A stretch of DNA of 64,000 bases from Alkalihalobacillus deserti (GCF_020734105.1 NZ_JAJAFR010000003.1:1-64000); one strand, 5' to 3'; positions 25,851 through 34,235 are shown, counted from the first letter of the stretch. Program-made: numbers and translations. Notes: generated from the sequence alone by a model not told the origin.

Positions 25851-26041
25851 ATGTCGCTTTATGATAAACTTCCTGTTGATGTGCTAGTTTCATTCTATTA
25901 TGAAATATTGAAAAATATTGAAAAATATCGAAAAATATCGAACAAGGAATCCTAACCGAAAGAATGTATGTGGAACTCGAACTGATTTGCAATGCAGCTG
26001 AACGTAAAAATGTAACAATCTTCTATAAAAAACATGCTTAA
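25851..26041 (+). pseudogene. Small Bacillus protein gene frameshifted by a tandem-repeat expansion
   Basis: AAGGGGTGG precedes ATG 25851. The first frame reads MSLYDKLPVDVLVSFYYEIL and runs into the repeat. The downstream part (GILTERMYVELELICNAAER and on to KKHA) is in another frame and stops at 26041. Removing two of the 10-bp units at 25901..25942 restores one continuous frame (EILKNIEQGILTERM). Similar small proteins are found near yolD genes of bacilli, and a yolD-like gene is 78 bp away, convergent. The function is unknown to me. Confidence 0.65.
25901..25943 (+). repeat. Four-unit 10-bp tandem repeat
   Basis: Units AAATATTG(AA), AAAAATATTG, AAAAATATCG and AAAAATATCG follow with exact 10-bp period. 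The last unit joins AACAAGG. The unit length is not a multiple of three, so gain or loss of units shifts the frame of the host gene. Confidence 0.85.
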
Positions 26042-26118
26042 TCAACTTCGTTTTCCTTCTCGAATGAGCTTTTGATCATGGTGGTTTATGGCGATAGTGA
26101 AGCTATCCGACAAGCATC

Positions 26119-26457
26119 CTAAATACTTTCTACCGCCTTGAGACAATCAATGCGGATATACTCAAAAGTATCATCGATACGCAATTTGATCTTCTTCATT
26201 TGCATATCAACTCGATCCACAACCCCTATAATTTCATGGTAATATCCGTCTCTCCAGTAGGCAATACACACATCTAGCGCATGGTTCAACGAATCCATAA
26301 TAACTAAGCCGATCTCTTCTAATTCCTGTTCATCTAACTCGTGTTTTGGTAGCTTTTCCTGTTCTTCTTTGCGGTGCCGTATTGCTTCAACATGTTCCGG
26401 TAGCATCATACGCGAGCTTTCCCACATCATATTAGAACCTTTTGATATTTTATTCAT
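26119..26457 (-). CDS. YolD-like protein
   Basis: A 112-aa protein. WESSRMMLPEHVEAIRHRKEEQ near the N terminus and a C-terminal IIGVVDRVDMQMKKIKLRID are the typical YolD pattern. YolD-like proteins are usually encoded beside uvrX/dinB Y-family polymerases in mobile DNA and are SOS-linked. No polymerase gene is present here, so this one is orphaned. Confidence 0.85.
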   Translation of the reverse strand: MNKISKGSNMMWESSRMMLPEHVEAIRHRKEEQEKLPKHELDEQELEEIGLVIMDSLNHALDVCIAYWRDGYYHEIIGVVDRVDMQMKKIKLRIDDTFEYIRIDCLKAVESI

Positions 26458-26850
26458 TAGAACACCTCATCTCGTTATTCTAATTCATTATATGAGAATG
26501 TATGTTCTGTTATCAACTTGTAATAAGAATGTGTGTTTGAGTATAAGGAATACAGGATAAAGGTTTTCTAATGTGAAGGCGGTTCATGTTCTTGTGTCCT
26601 AATGTTACTTTTGATTTATCAATAACAGTCAGTAATGTGGAGTAAGTAAATCATCGCTTGCTTCATGTGTAGTAGACCATTACTGCGAAACAATGTCTTC
26701 ATTTTTGGGTGACTTTGTGAAAGTGTAATTTTAAGAAGCATTTATTTAATAGTCGGTATTATGGTACTATTTTATTGAGAGATTTAAAATTAGAAGGCAG
26801 ATTAAAGAAAATATTCTTCATACATAAAAATTCAAAAATAAGGTGAGTAG
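26458..26850. other. Gene-free stretch with a dispersed repeat piece
   Basis: At 26668..26725, GTAGTAGACCATTACTGCG continues directly into TCTTCATTTTTGGGTGACTTTG. This looks like an uninterrupted version of the repeat that the recombinase units split at 181..207 and 1186..1222. Otherwise nothing is seen. Confidence 0.4.
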
Positions 26851-27057
26851 ATGAAAATTAGAAAAAAAGGTGTACCAGTAATCATTTATAAGAACAATGT
26901 GCTACTCGAAGAGTTTCCAATAATTAAAGAGGCAGCTCACTTTATGAAAGGTGAGCTAGGGCGAGAACTCATTCCCTGGTCGATTATCAATAAGGGAATT
27001 CATGAAAATAAAAGTTATACACACATAAATGGTGCAATTTTCTTTTTAAACAATTGA
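26851..27057 (+). CDS. Small hypothetical protein
   Basis: A 68-aa protein with AAGGTGAG upstream. It contains VIIYKNNVLLEEFPIIKEAAHFM and ends in GAIFFLNN. The pattern resembles small NUMOD-like segments of phage proteins (a helix deciding residues around an aromatic YTHINGAIF). It overlaps the next gene by 4 nt, so the two are probably co-translated. Confidence 0.6.
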   Translation: MKIRKKGVPVIIYKNNVLLEEFPIIKEAAHFMKGELGRELIPWSIINKGIHENKSYTHINGAIFFLNN

Positions 27058-27629
27058 GTGAAAAAGTACAAGATTATAGTACTAAGAATTTCAAACCAGA
27101 GGTCGATAAGTATACTTCTAATAAAAATAAATTTTCTAGATTAGAGTTCATTGAATTTATCAGCCAACATTTAGAACAAAGCATTCATTTAAAGCTTCAG
27201 ATAAGTGATCAACGATTGCGTCAATACCATTTAAGTCCCAAAGGGTTGGGAGATGATTTATATTTTCTAACGGAGAGTTATCATCGTCAGAATAACTTGT
27301 ATAATGGTAAATACAGCATGACGGACTTTATAACACCAAAAGCTTTAATCATACTGCAACAAAAAGAAAAGGCAAAACTAATTTTTGAGCACATGGTACC
27401 AAAGAACCTTTATTTAAGTATGTTAGTGAAAAAAGCACAACAAGGAATTTTGACTTATGCTGAAATCTACAATGTGATGATGAAATATTACTATACGTGC
27501 ACAGTAACAAAGGAAGAGGGTTATCTATTACCCTCAACAAAAATGCAGGAAGATTGGGATGGGCAAAACTCTTTCTATCGCTATCAATTAGCTGGTATTG
27601 AATTTATCGAGAATCCAAAATTATTTTAA
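27054..27629 (+). CDS. Hypothetical protein, partner of the preceding small gene
   Basis: A 191-aa protein starting at TTG overlapping the stop of the previous gene. I recognise no domain. It is mixed helical, with a KLILEH-type helix (KAKLIFEHMVPKNLYLSML) and a Tyr-rich stretch EIYNVMMKYYYTC. The coupling suggests a two-gene unit. It lies in cargo DNA. Confidence 0.6.
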   Translation: MSEKVQDYSTKNFKPEVDKYTSNKNKFSRLEFIEFISQHLEQSIHLKLQISDQRLRQYHLSPKGLGDDLYFLTESYHRQNNLYNGKYSMTDFITPKALIILQQKEKAKLIFEHMVPKNLYLSMLVKKAQQGILTYAEIYNVMMKYYYTCTVTKEEGYLLPSTKMQEDWDGQNSFYRYQLAGIEFIENPKLF

Positions 27630-27714
27630 TAATATTTACAATTATGCATGTTGAGCATTTAATGAATATGTCCACAATACATCATTACCTAACAGATTTA
27701 ACCTTAAGCGAGGT

Positions 27715-27905
27715 TTTTGTTGGTTCCCTTACTACTTAGTACAACAATAATGGATTAAATATCTAAGAGACGGTTGCATTCCTATGTAATCGTTTTTTCT
27801 TATTTGACTTATACCGGATAGAAAAAATCTCCATTTTTAGGTGACTTTGGGAAACGATGTACTTAAGCTAATGGAGTTTAGTTGAATAAAAATATAGAAC
27901 TTAAA
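27715..27905. repeat. Dispersed repeat plus terminator-like hairpin
   Basis: TACTTAGTACAACAATAATGG (27727), a hairpin GGTTGCATTCCTATGTAATC with TTTTTTC (27772..27800), then TCCATTTTTAGGTGACTTTGG and GTACTTAAGCTAATGGAGTT (27831 onward). It has the same order of blocks as the 1174..1290 and 26668 copies. Confidence 0.45.
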
Positions 27906-28016
27906 GGCAAAATACAAAGGGATGTAAAACGGCACTAAGGGTCAACCGTCATCACATAAAAAGAACGGAATAGTTGATTGAAAAATCAAAACTTTATGCT
28001 ATGAAGGGAAAATGCT

Positions 28017-28685
28017 ATGCAACTTATTAAAGATGGACTGCTAATGATTCCGTTATTCCATGGTACTTCAACCTTATTTTTGGACGAGATTTTATCAAAA
28101 GGGCTAGGGGGAGTAAATCCGATAATAAAGTATAATATAATGGCAACACTTGAGAAACTAGTGCAAAAAGGTTATGAGTATTTGCCAAAGTCAGAACAAA
28201 GGTATTTGGCAATAAGTAATATGAAGCTTAAACAAACAGTAGGAAATTTTAGATATAATGGTGTCTATTTATCCCCAAGCAAAATTACTGCAGTTAAATA
28301 CTCAAGGAATAGATATGGCTCTGAACTCATTACACATACTGTAGATTTATATCTTTTTTTAAAGGAATGTTCAGTTCCTGTTGAGATGGACAATGATTTT
28401 CTAAATCATATTATAAATAGTTCGTATCAACCAGTAGTAATTATGGCTTCAGGAATTCCTCGTTCTTTGCTGAAATCAGAGAATAATAATATATCTATCG
28501 ATGTTAATTTTAAAAAACTTCAGTCTTTATTGGATGAGCCAACTAAAGATTTTCAATATTTTTCCCAACAAACAAATTTTGAATTACTTTCTCCCAAAAT
28601 AATTACCTCGGAGCATCTTACGGTACTGAGTGGAGAAGAATACAATAACATTAGAGAAAAGTATAAGTCAGCTTTTCTTAGGTAA
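28017..28685 (+). CDS. Predicted ADP-ribosyltransferase-fold protein
   Basis: A 222-aa protein. IPLFHGTSTLFLDEIL near the N terminus and YNGVYLSPSKITAVKYSRN about 60 residues later match the first (H-G-T/S) and second (Y/S...A..Y) motifs of PARP-like ADP-ribosyltransferases and the related tRNA phosphotransferase fold. A clear third-motif Glu is not obvious; candidate acidic residues are near LFLKE. It could be a toxin or effector in a defence setting, or a DNA/RNA modifier. The fold is inferred from motifs only. It stands alone, followed by a hairpin. Confidence 0.5.
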   Translation: MQLIKDGLLMIPLFHGTSTLFLDEILSKGLGGVNPIIKYNIMATLEKLVQKGYEYLPKSEQRYLAISNMKLKQTVGNFRYNGVYLSPSKITAVKYSRNRYGSELITHTVDLYLFLKECSVPVEMDNDFLNHIINSSYQPVVIMASGIPRSLLKSENNNISIDVNFKKLQSLLDEPTKDFQYFSQQTNFELLSPKIITSEHLTVLSGEEYNNIREKYKSAFLR

Positions 28686-28853
28686 GGCTTTTTCCAGAAT
28701 TTAAGGAGGAAGACTGGGCGAGGCTTAGCAAAAGAATAAATTAATAAGTTGAAAAATTAGAAACCAATACAATTATATATTGGTTACTCAATGAAATTGA
28801 AAAATAGATTGCGGGATCCATTCATAGTAATAAAGGGTACTATCAGTTGAAAT

Positions 28854-28886
28854 AGGTAGGTTATGGAAATAGCCTGCCTTTCTTTA
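28854..28886 (+). terminator. Hairpin terminator
   Basis: AGGTAGGTTAT and ATAGCCTGCCT form a near-perfect stem with a 4-nt loop, followed by TTCTTTATT. Confidence 0.7.
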
Positions 28887-29099
28887 TTGAACAATAACTG
28901 CTTGTTGTGCACAAAAACAATGTTTTACTATGAGGTACTTTGTTATAGTTTTAATCAAATTATAGAAACCAAATTTTGCATAAAATAATATTAGATAGAA
29001 CATGGTACAATAGCCCTTGTAAGTTTGATATTTTTAACAAGGTATCGTTTACAGTATAATTATTAAATATCACGACATGGAAAAAGTAGGAGGATTTAA
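28887..29099. other. Gene-free stretch with repeat scrap and promoter-like tract
   Basis: ATAACTGCTTGTTGTGC and ATGAGGTACTTTG (28896..28945) belong to the dispersed repeat family. The rest leads into the RBS AGGAGG at 29090. Confidence 0.35.
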
Positions 29100-30212
29100 A
29101 TGAATTATGATGTATTTAGTTTTTTAGTTTGGACTAGTATTATAGGTTTTCTTCTCTTCTTAATTATAGGTATTGTAGTCTTTGTTAAGAATAAACGTAG
29201 GAGTGCCATTAAATGGTTTGGATTTATGATTGGATGTTTAATATTTTTTATAGCACTTTTTCAATTTGTTTATCCTGAGGAATTACTAGTTGTAGACCAT
29301 TCAACTGGGGAATCTGAACTGACAGATAGTTCAGAGGAAAATAAAATAAAACTTGATAGCAATAGTTTTAATATTTCATTAAAAACAACAGAGTATGATT
29401 CTGAGGAAAATTCATTACATATTGAATATGAAACTGGGCTACCTGATGGAACTGTAGTAGAGATAGCACGTTTTTCACCATCACTTCCAGATAGTTGGGG
29501 AGAGAAATATAACCCTTTTTCTTTTTCATATACTTATCGATTAATACCAAGGGGTGTGGAAACAACAGTTAAAGATGGATTAATAAGCTTTTCATTTGAT
29601 AATTACGATTTTAATGATCTACTCTTCCTAAATTCACTCTTATTTACAACAATAAATATTTATTCAACAGACGAAATAAACCCATTTATAAAAGAAGAGT
29701 TTAGCACAGCAGATGAATTTAATGAAACGACTTCGGAACTTAAGAAAAAAATGAAGGAAAATGGAAAAGAGATTTTTGCATCAGATAATGAGGATGGTCT
29801 AGAAATCAAATTTTTTGATAAATATGAAATGAAAAATGCACATTCAATCGATGATATTTATGCTTATTATAATAAAGAATCTATACCGTATAAGGAGTTA
29901 GAAAAGAATCCATCCAAGTATGAAGGAACACCTATTTCATTTACAGGGAAAATTCTACAAATACAGACTGAAGAAGTAGATAATCCTGAATACAATATGT
30001 TGGATAACTATTCGGTTATTCGCTTAGCAGTCAATGGAGATTTAGACCAAGTAGTATTTGTAACAGTACAAGATATAAATGGTATGGAAGGAATAGTTAG
30101 TGATGATACCATTACAGTATATGGTGAATTAACTCGTTCAACAACATATGAATCAGTAGCTGGATATAAAATTACCCTTCCGTCAATAGATGCTGTAATA
30201 TATGAGAAATAA
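29100..30212 (+). CDS. Hypothetical membrane protein with a C-terminal OB-like domain
   Basis: A 370-aa protein, ATG 29100 after GTAGGAGG. Two transmembrane segments (FLVWTSIIGFLLFLIIGIVV and FGFMIGCLIFFIALFQFVY) are followed by an acidic linker (SGESELTDSSEE). A beta-rich domain comes next, then a segment PSKYEGTPISFTGKILQIQ that resembles the tRNA_anti-like/OB fold of secreted Bacillus proteins. The function is unknown. Confidence 0.7.
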   Translation: MNYDVFSFLVWTSIIGFLLFLIIGIVVFVKNKRRSAIKWFGFMIGCLIFFIALFQFVYPEELLVVDHSTGESELTDSSEENKIKLDSNSFNISLKTTEYDSEENSLHIEYETGLPDGTVVEIARFSPSLPDSWGEKYNPFSFSYTYRLIPRGVETTVKDGLISFSFDNYDFNDLLFLNSLLFTTINIYSTDEINPFIKEEFSTADEFNETTSELKKKMKENGKEIFASDNEDGLEIKFFDKYEMKNAHSIDDIYAYYNKESIPYKELEKNPSKYEGTPISFTGKILQIQTEEVDNPEYNMLDNYSVIRLAVNGDLDQVVFVTVQDINGMEGIVSDDTITVYGELTRSTTYESVAGYKITLPSIDAVIYEK

Positions 30213-30248
30213 AGCTATTATTAATAAAATACAGTTCGTAAAGAGAAA

Positions 30249-30276
30249 GAAGGAGAGCAGATGCTCTTCTTTTTTA
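30249..30276 (+). terminator. Terminator of the membrane-protein gene
   Basis: GAAGGAGAGCA and TGCTCTTCTTTT pair around a 2-nt loop, followed by TTTATTT. Confidence 0.7.
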
Positions 30277-30281
30277 TTTAG

Positions 30282-30467
30282 GTGTGCCCGGCATGTCTAA
30301 CAGCTAGGTGGTGAAAGTCCACTACAGGCTTGGCAGTGGAACTGTTAGCGAATGGCAAGGGTGTCTAGGGTGACCTAGAATCTGAAGGAAGCCGGACGCA
30401 AAATCTCGGGACAACGAACAGAAACTGGATATAAGGATGACTGGAGACGGACGAGTTTGCCTAAGAG
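30282..30467 (+). mobile_element. 5' fragment of a group II intron (domain I), no ORF
   Basis: It begins GTGTGCCCGGCATG and continues with AGCTAGGTGGTGAAAGTCCA, CTGAAGGAAGCCGGACGCAA, and CTGGATATAAGGATGACTGG. These are recognisable domain I blocks of bacterial group II introns. After about 185 nt the intron sequence ends at a REP-like palindrome. The reverse transcriptase gene and domains II-VI are absent, so it cannot splice or retrohome. Confidence 0.75.
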
Positions 30468-30491
30468 GGACAGGGACAGGTCCCTTGTCCC
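30468..30491. repeat. REP-like GC-rich palindrome
   Basis: GGGACAGGGACAGGTCCC followed by TTGTCCC forms nested palindromes in an otherwise AT-rich region. Similar GGGACA/TGTCCC palindromes are known as dispersed repeats in other Firmicutes. Here it sits at the break point of the group II intron fragment. Confidence 0.5.
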
Positions 30492-30635
30492 AAAAGAAAA
30501 CAGAGTGAAATGATTAAATTTTCAGTTTTTTAAGAGGATAAAACCAAACGTTGCTGTGCTCAGCTGGCCGAGAAGATGTGGTGACTACCTTCGTTAAGGG
30601 TATTGTGTTTGGGTCACTGATTACAGCCATTGAAA

Positions 30636-30707
30636 TGTACCACCTCTGACATAGCATTTACCACCAAATGACAAAAAGTGTACCAAAGAATGACAGACTG
30701 TTTACCA
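30636..30707 (+). repeat. Solitary IS end: four iterated 22-bp repeats
   Basis: TGTACCA/TTTACCA cores start at 30636, 30657, 30679 and 30701 (spacing 21, 22, 22), each followed by a TGACA-like half. It is the mirror-orientation partner of the array at 13067..13138. The outer end is at 30636 and the body would extend rightward, but no transposase follows. Confidence 0.65.
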
Positions 30708-30827
30708 CTGCAATCCTTCTGGTGATAAAAGATATAAAACCATAGTTTTGAGAATCAAAAATGGCATAAAAAATTGATTGATTTTCCAATAAGATCAGTC
30801 TTCTGCAAACGGTCCAGATTAAATCTT

Positions 30828-30880
30828 GTATTACGTAGTAGACCAATACTACGCAGCAAAGATCTTTAGTTGAAGAATCG
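30828..30880. repeat. Dispersed repeat, apparently unsplit copy
   Basis: TTACGTAGTAGACCAATACT runs directly into ACGCAGCAAAGATCTTTAG. It joins the two halves that flank the recombinase units at 190..206 and 1186..1202, as expected of an empty target or a non-autonomous copy. Confidence 0.5.
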
Positions 30881-31028
30881 AGACTGCCTTAGTCAGTCTT
30901 TATTATTGCTAGTAGATATAATGTAGATTGTATCAAACGCCAATAGTTTTATAGAATATCATGTTAAACTGGATATAGATTTCGAAAAGTTGTTAAATAT
31001 CTTTTAAGTAGAATTTTGAGGTGACATT

Positions 31029-31415
31029 TTGGAAGTCTTATACGATATTCTTTATAAAATAGTTATTGCTTTAGTTGTTGGTTTGCTTTCTTTTTGTTTT
31101 AAACCAGTAAGGGAAAAATTCAAAAAAACTAAATTATATTCTTTTATTATGAGGAAGCTGGGGAAAGAAAGGTATAAAGTGATTATAACTGGAAGTGTTT
31201 TTCATAAATCTAACCAAAGAAATGAAATATGCACTTTTGAAGTTGAATTACCGTATAAAGATATTAGCGAAGATTCAATGCCCATATCTCGGTCTAATGA
31301 TTTAATAATAAAAGAAGTTAATAAAAAATATGGACGTAAATTCAATACATCAGAGTATTGGTTAAATCATATAGGTTGCAGAAACGTTACATATTATAAA
31401 AAAGATGATGTTTAA
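31029..31415 (+). CDS. Small hypothetical membrane protein
   Basis: A 128-aa protein starting at TTG 31029 after TTGAGGTGAC. One N-terminal transmembrane segment (ILYKIVIALVVGLLSFCF) is followed by a basic stretch and a cytoplasmic domain with EICTFEVELPYKDI. No family is recognised. A terminator follows at 31433. Confidence 0.6.
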   Translation: MEVLYDILYKIVIALVVGLLSFCFKPVREKFKKTKLYSFIMRKLGKERYKVIITGSVFHKSNQRNEICTFEVELPYKDISEDSMPISRSNDLIIKEVNKKYGRKFNTSEYWLNHIGCRNVTYYKKDDV

Positions 31416-31432
31416 CTATTGAACAAACGGGT

Positions 31433-31466
31433 GCAATCCTTTAAGAAGCAGGGATTGCTCTTTTTC
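31433..31466 (+). terminator. Rho-independent terminator
   Basis: GCAATCC and GGATTGC form the stem, followed by TCTTTTTCTT. Confidence 0.75.
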
Positions 31467-31535
31467 TTATTGAAAGGGCAGAATAATGGAAGACGCAGCG
31501 AAATGAAACATTAAGAGGAGAAATGAGGTTTAAAC

Positions 31536-32186
31536 ATGCTTTTAAATAACTATATGAGTGAAAATTTTCCTAACTTAAATCTCAGACCACCACTATTTTA
31601 TAATTGGGATATTGGTATTCGTTTTGAATTAGGTGTGGACTATGATGTTGAGTATGCTTATGAAAATAGTCCATATTTAAAAGGAGTTTATAAAAGAGCA
31701 ATTACTTTATTTGAATCTTTACATTCACCAAATGATGATATTTATATTGTACTGGATGTGAATGACTTTGCAGACGGAGAAATCTTCAAACATAAATTAA
31801 ACATCTTTTCTAAGTATGTAAAAGAGAAATCAGTTTTATCTAGGTTACAACAAAATACAATCCCTTATATTGTTCCAGAAGATGATGAAGATGCCATGTA
31901 TAGAACACATAGATTTATTCTGAAGTGCAAAACATCTGACTTTAAATATACTCCTATGCTAAAAGCAATCTGTAATGAAGATATGGGAATAAAACCAAGT
32001 ATTTTTCACAACGTATATTTCATAAATTCTAATAAGGACACTATATTTCAAGTTTATGATGATAGGGGTTGTGATTTGCTGGCTACCTCATCTGATACAA
32101 TACGAGAGATTTATGAAAAGTACAATGATTGGATATTAGATTATGACCGAAGTGAAATTGATAAAGTCTTTAAAAAAAATTATTAA
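31536..32186 (+). CDS. DUF3885-type protein
   Basis: A 216-aa protein, ATG 31536. The N terminus has PPLFYNWDIGIRFELGV, the conserved opening of DUF3885 proteins common in Bacillus. VLDVNDF and a C-terminal YDDRGCDLLATSSDTIREIY complete the typical length. Family members are often linked to polymorphic toxin/immunity loci. A role as an orphan immunity protein is possible but not shown here. Confidence 0.75.
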   Translation: MLLNNYMSENFPNLNLRPPLFYNWDIGIRFELGVDYDVEYAYENSPYLKGVYKRAITLFESLHSPNDDIYIVLDVNDFADGEIFKHKLNIFSKYVKEKSVLSRLQQNTIPYIVPEDDEDAMYRTHRFILKCKTSDFKYTPMLKAICNEDMGIKPSIFHNVYFINSNKDTIFQVYDDRGCDLLATSSDTIREIYEKYNDWILDYDRSEIDKVFKKNY

Positions 32187-32196
32187 GCTAACGGTT

Positions 32197-32228
32197 GCGA
32201 TGCTTGAACAGTGAAGCATCGCTTTCCT
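32197..32228 (+). terminator. DUF3885 gene terminator
   Basis: GCGATGCTT and AAGCATCGC form a perfect 9-bp stem with an 8-nt loop, then TTTCCTTG. Confidence 0.75.
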
Positions 32229-32470
32229 TGTTCCGCTAACTTGGCAGGTTTGTGGAACAAGAAAATTCATTTAGAACCCCTTCAATGGGGTTCTTAGCAC
32301 TTAAGGTGTTCCTCCTACAATGCCGTTTCCGTTTGGCGGTGTTGGAAAAGCCACAGTTGGAGAAGTTAGTGGCTCACAACGGTCAGGTCTTGCATATACA
32401 ATAAACATTTAAAAGTATTAAAGAGTTAGAGAGAAAATCTCCAACCCTTTAATTAAAGGTCTCTTCCAGA
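32229..32470. other. Gene-free stretch with a 30-codon scrap
   Basis: ATG at 32321 opens a 30-codon frame (MPFPFGGVGKATVGEVSGSQ...) ending at 32413. It has no RBS and looks like the C-terminal scrap of a lost gene. A hairpin (AACCCTTTAATTAAAGG, about 32443..32460) would terminate the leftward gene that follows. Confidence 0.3.
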
Positions 32471-32725
32471 TTAGTAGTCGTAATTATTATCATAGGGGTA
32501 GTAGTCATCTCTACAACGGCGTACCCATCTACATTCACGAACCCAACGACAGCGTGGTGGTCGAGGGGGATAAGGGGGATAGGGATAATAAGGCGGCTGT
32601 CCATAGGACTGTCCAATAGGCTGTCCCTCGAGTTGTCCAAAACGCTGTTGTCCATTTAAAGAATCAAGGTAATAAAATTGTTGTAGTTCGTTAGGATTCA
32701 TTTGGGGTTGGTTATGGTAATTCAA
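32471..32725 (-). CDS. Tyr/Pro/Arg-rich small protein, spore-coat-like
   Basis: An 84-aa protein starting at TTG with AAAGGAGAG eight bases upstream. Composition is strongly biased: GQPPYYPYPPYPPRPPRCR, then WVRECRWVRRCRDDYYPYDN. Such low-complexity Tyr/Pro/Cys-rich products are typical of spore coat and surface proteins in bacilli. The assignment rests on composition only. Confidence 0.55.
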   Translation of the reverse strand: MNYHNQPQMNPNELQQFYYLDSLNGQQRFGQLEGQPIGQSYGQPPYYPYPPYPPRPPRCRWVRECRWVRRCRDDYYPYDNNYDY

Positions 32726-32759
32726 TAAAATCTCTCCTTTCTAATAAGTTCACTATACA

Positions 32760-33228
32760 TCAACACTATATGTTTAAATAATGAAATTAAGTGGACTTAT
32801 ACCCAGAAAACGAGCCTGATTTTAGGTAAATAAACTAAAAAAGCTCTTTAGGTAAACTTAATGATAAGAGTAAATTAAAAGGAGGGATTTGAATAAAGAT
32901 CACAATATTTAAAGATTATTCGGCAGATAAATAAAGAATGGTTTTACCTAAACAGGCTGGGAAACGTTTCGGACCGAGTGAAGACATTATGTGCTATCGT
33001 TTATCCGAAGGAAGATTTAGTTTTTCACATGGGAACAGGGATTATCTGGACTTTGTTTAATGGTTTTTTCTTTTTGATTACTATCTTAAATAAATTTTGC
33101 TCTTATTGAATTAACGGGTGCATTGATTGAATAAGGTCAGCACACTTCTTGTTGCATTAACGAGGTAATTAACTGGTTAAGAATAATAAACATCGCATGA
33201 CATACCTTTTATTGAGGAGGTGTGTCCA
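32760..33228. other. Mostly gene-free region with a 40-codon frame and repeat blocks
   Basis: A 40-codon frame (32938..33060) reads MVLPKQAGKRFGPSEDIMCY... to a stop. The amino-acid composition looks real, but there is no RBS at the ATG, so it is probably the tail of a decayed gene. At 33112..33170, TAACGGGTGCATTGATTGAATAAGG and TTCTTGTTGCATTAACG are pieces of the dispersed intergenic repeat family. Confidence 0.35.
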
Positions 33229-33705
33229 TTGAAGCTATTAGTTATTGATTTGAAATCAAAGTGGTGTTTTATTGTTTTAATTTTGTTCTATATTTCTTTG
33301 GTGTTATTCGTTAGCTTTGTAGGAGTCTGTTCGTTTTATCCAGGAAGACTTGATGGGATTTATACTGGAGTGTCACATAATTTTGTCCCTTTTGCTACCA
33401 TTGGCACTTACCTATTTAATATTCATAGCTATAATTCTGCTACTTGGTTTTATAATACTTTCGGTGTGGTGTTACTATTTATCCCAATAGGAGTTTTAAT
33501 TTCACTCCTTTTACCTAAATTAAAGAACGCTTTGACAATAGTATTAATATTGATGTTTAGCCTTACTATTGAGTCAGTGCAATACGTTACTCAATTAGGT
33601 GTGTTTGATGTAGATGATATTATGTTGAATTCATTAGGTGGATTTATAGGTATTTTGTTTTTTAGTTATTTAAAAAGAAAAAGGTTATTCAAAAGGGTGC
33701 GTTAG
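33229..33705 (+). CDS. VanZ-like membrane protein
   Basis: A 158-aa protein starting at TTG 33229, 8 nt after GAGGAGG. Four or five transmembrane segments carry the VanZ pattern: HNFVPFATI (NxxPF), NTFGVVLLFIPIGVLI (NxxxFxPxG), then ESVQYVTQLGVFDVDDIMLNSLGG (E.xQ...R/G.fdv.Di..N..G). VanZ relatives contribute to teicoplanin or lipoglycopeptide tolerance, but many are uncharacterised. No other resistance gene is nearby. Confidence 0.9.
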   Translation: MKLLVIDLKSKWCFIVLILFYISLVLFVSFVGVCSFYPGRLDGIYTGVSHNFVPFATIGTYLFNIHSYNSATWFYNTFGVVLLFIPIGVLISLLLPKLKNALTIVLILMFSLTIESVQYVTQLGVFDVDDIMLNSLGGFIGILFFSYLKRKRLFKRVR

Positions 33706-33717
33706 TGAAACAAGCGA

Positions 33718-33819
33718 AAGAAGAAGGATGCTGAGGAAATTAAAGAACTAGATTACAAGAAAATGGATGATTGGGACGAATTTGTAGAAAGAGCTGACGA
33801 ACTAACCGCCTTTTCTTAA
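33718..33819 (+). pseudogene. C-terminal scrap of an unknown acidic protein
   Basis: A start-less open frame reads KKDAEEIKELDYKKMDDWDE and on to ELTAFS before its stop. It overlaps the end of the leftward small gene at 33802. Probably the tail of a decayed gene. Confidence 0.3.
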
Positions 33820-33990
33820 AGGTACAATATCACCATTAGGGAATTCCTTAACAAGTTTTCCTTCTTTTTCATATACGATATATGTGTTGTAAACTTTTGC
33901 ATCAATTCTTGCTCGTTCACCAGTCATTTTAACCCATTTACTTAACCATTCATATTTTCTTTTAGGTTCATTGTTTTGTTCTTCTAACAT
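33802..33990 (-). CDS. Small hypothetical protein
   Basis: A 62-aa protein, ATG 33990 after AAAGGTGGTG. It is basic, with a Trp-rich helix (YEWLSKWVKMTGERARID) and a beta pair (TYIVYEKEGKLVKEFPNGDI). The FPNGDIVPL ending is seen in small phage and plasmid proteins. The function is unknown. Confidence 0.6.
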   Translation of the reverse strand: MLEEQNNEPKRKYEWLSKWVKMTGERARIDAKVYNTYIVYEKEGKLVKEFPNGDIVPLRKGG

Positions 33991-34135
33991 AGGGGAACAC
34001 CACCTTTATATAAATTATATCAGATTGATAATAAAATTTTTAAGTGATTAGAAATGTAGTGACAATGATTTTTTTTTGAAGTGTTTTGTTTAAAACTATC
34101 GCACTTGTTTTGAAGAAGAGTAACTAACAAAAAAA

Positions 34136-34235
34136 AGTCATTTGCTGCGCAGTACAACCATACTGCGCATTCAAAACAACATCTATTTGCACTTTTTCAA
34201 AAGAAGTCACTTGAAGGAACGGGTGCTTGAGTTTA
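34136..34235. repeat. Dispersed repeat, compact palindromic copy
   Basis: GCGCAGTACAACCATACTGC (34146..34165), flanked by TTTGCT and GCATTC, forms an imperfect palindrome with TGCGCA at both ends. AACGGGTGCTTGAGTTTAATAA follows at 34218. Here both halves of the site used by the recombinase units are joined. Confidence 0.5.
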
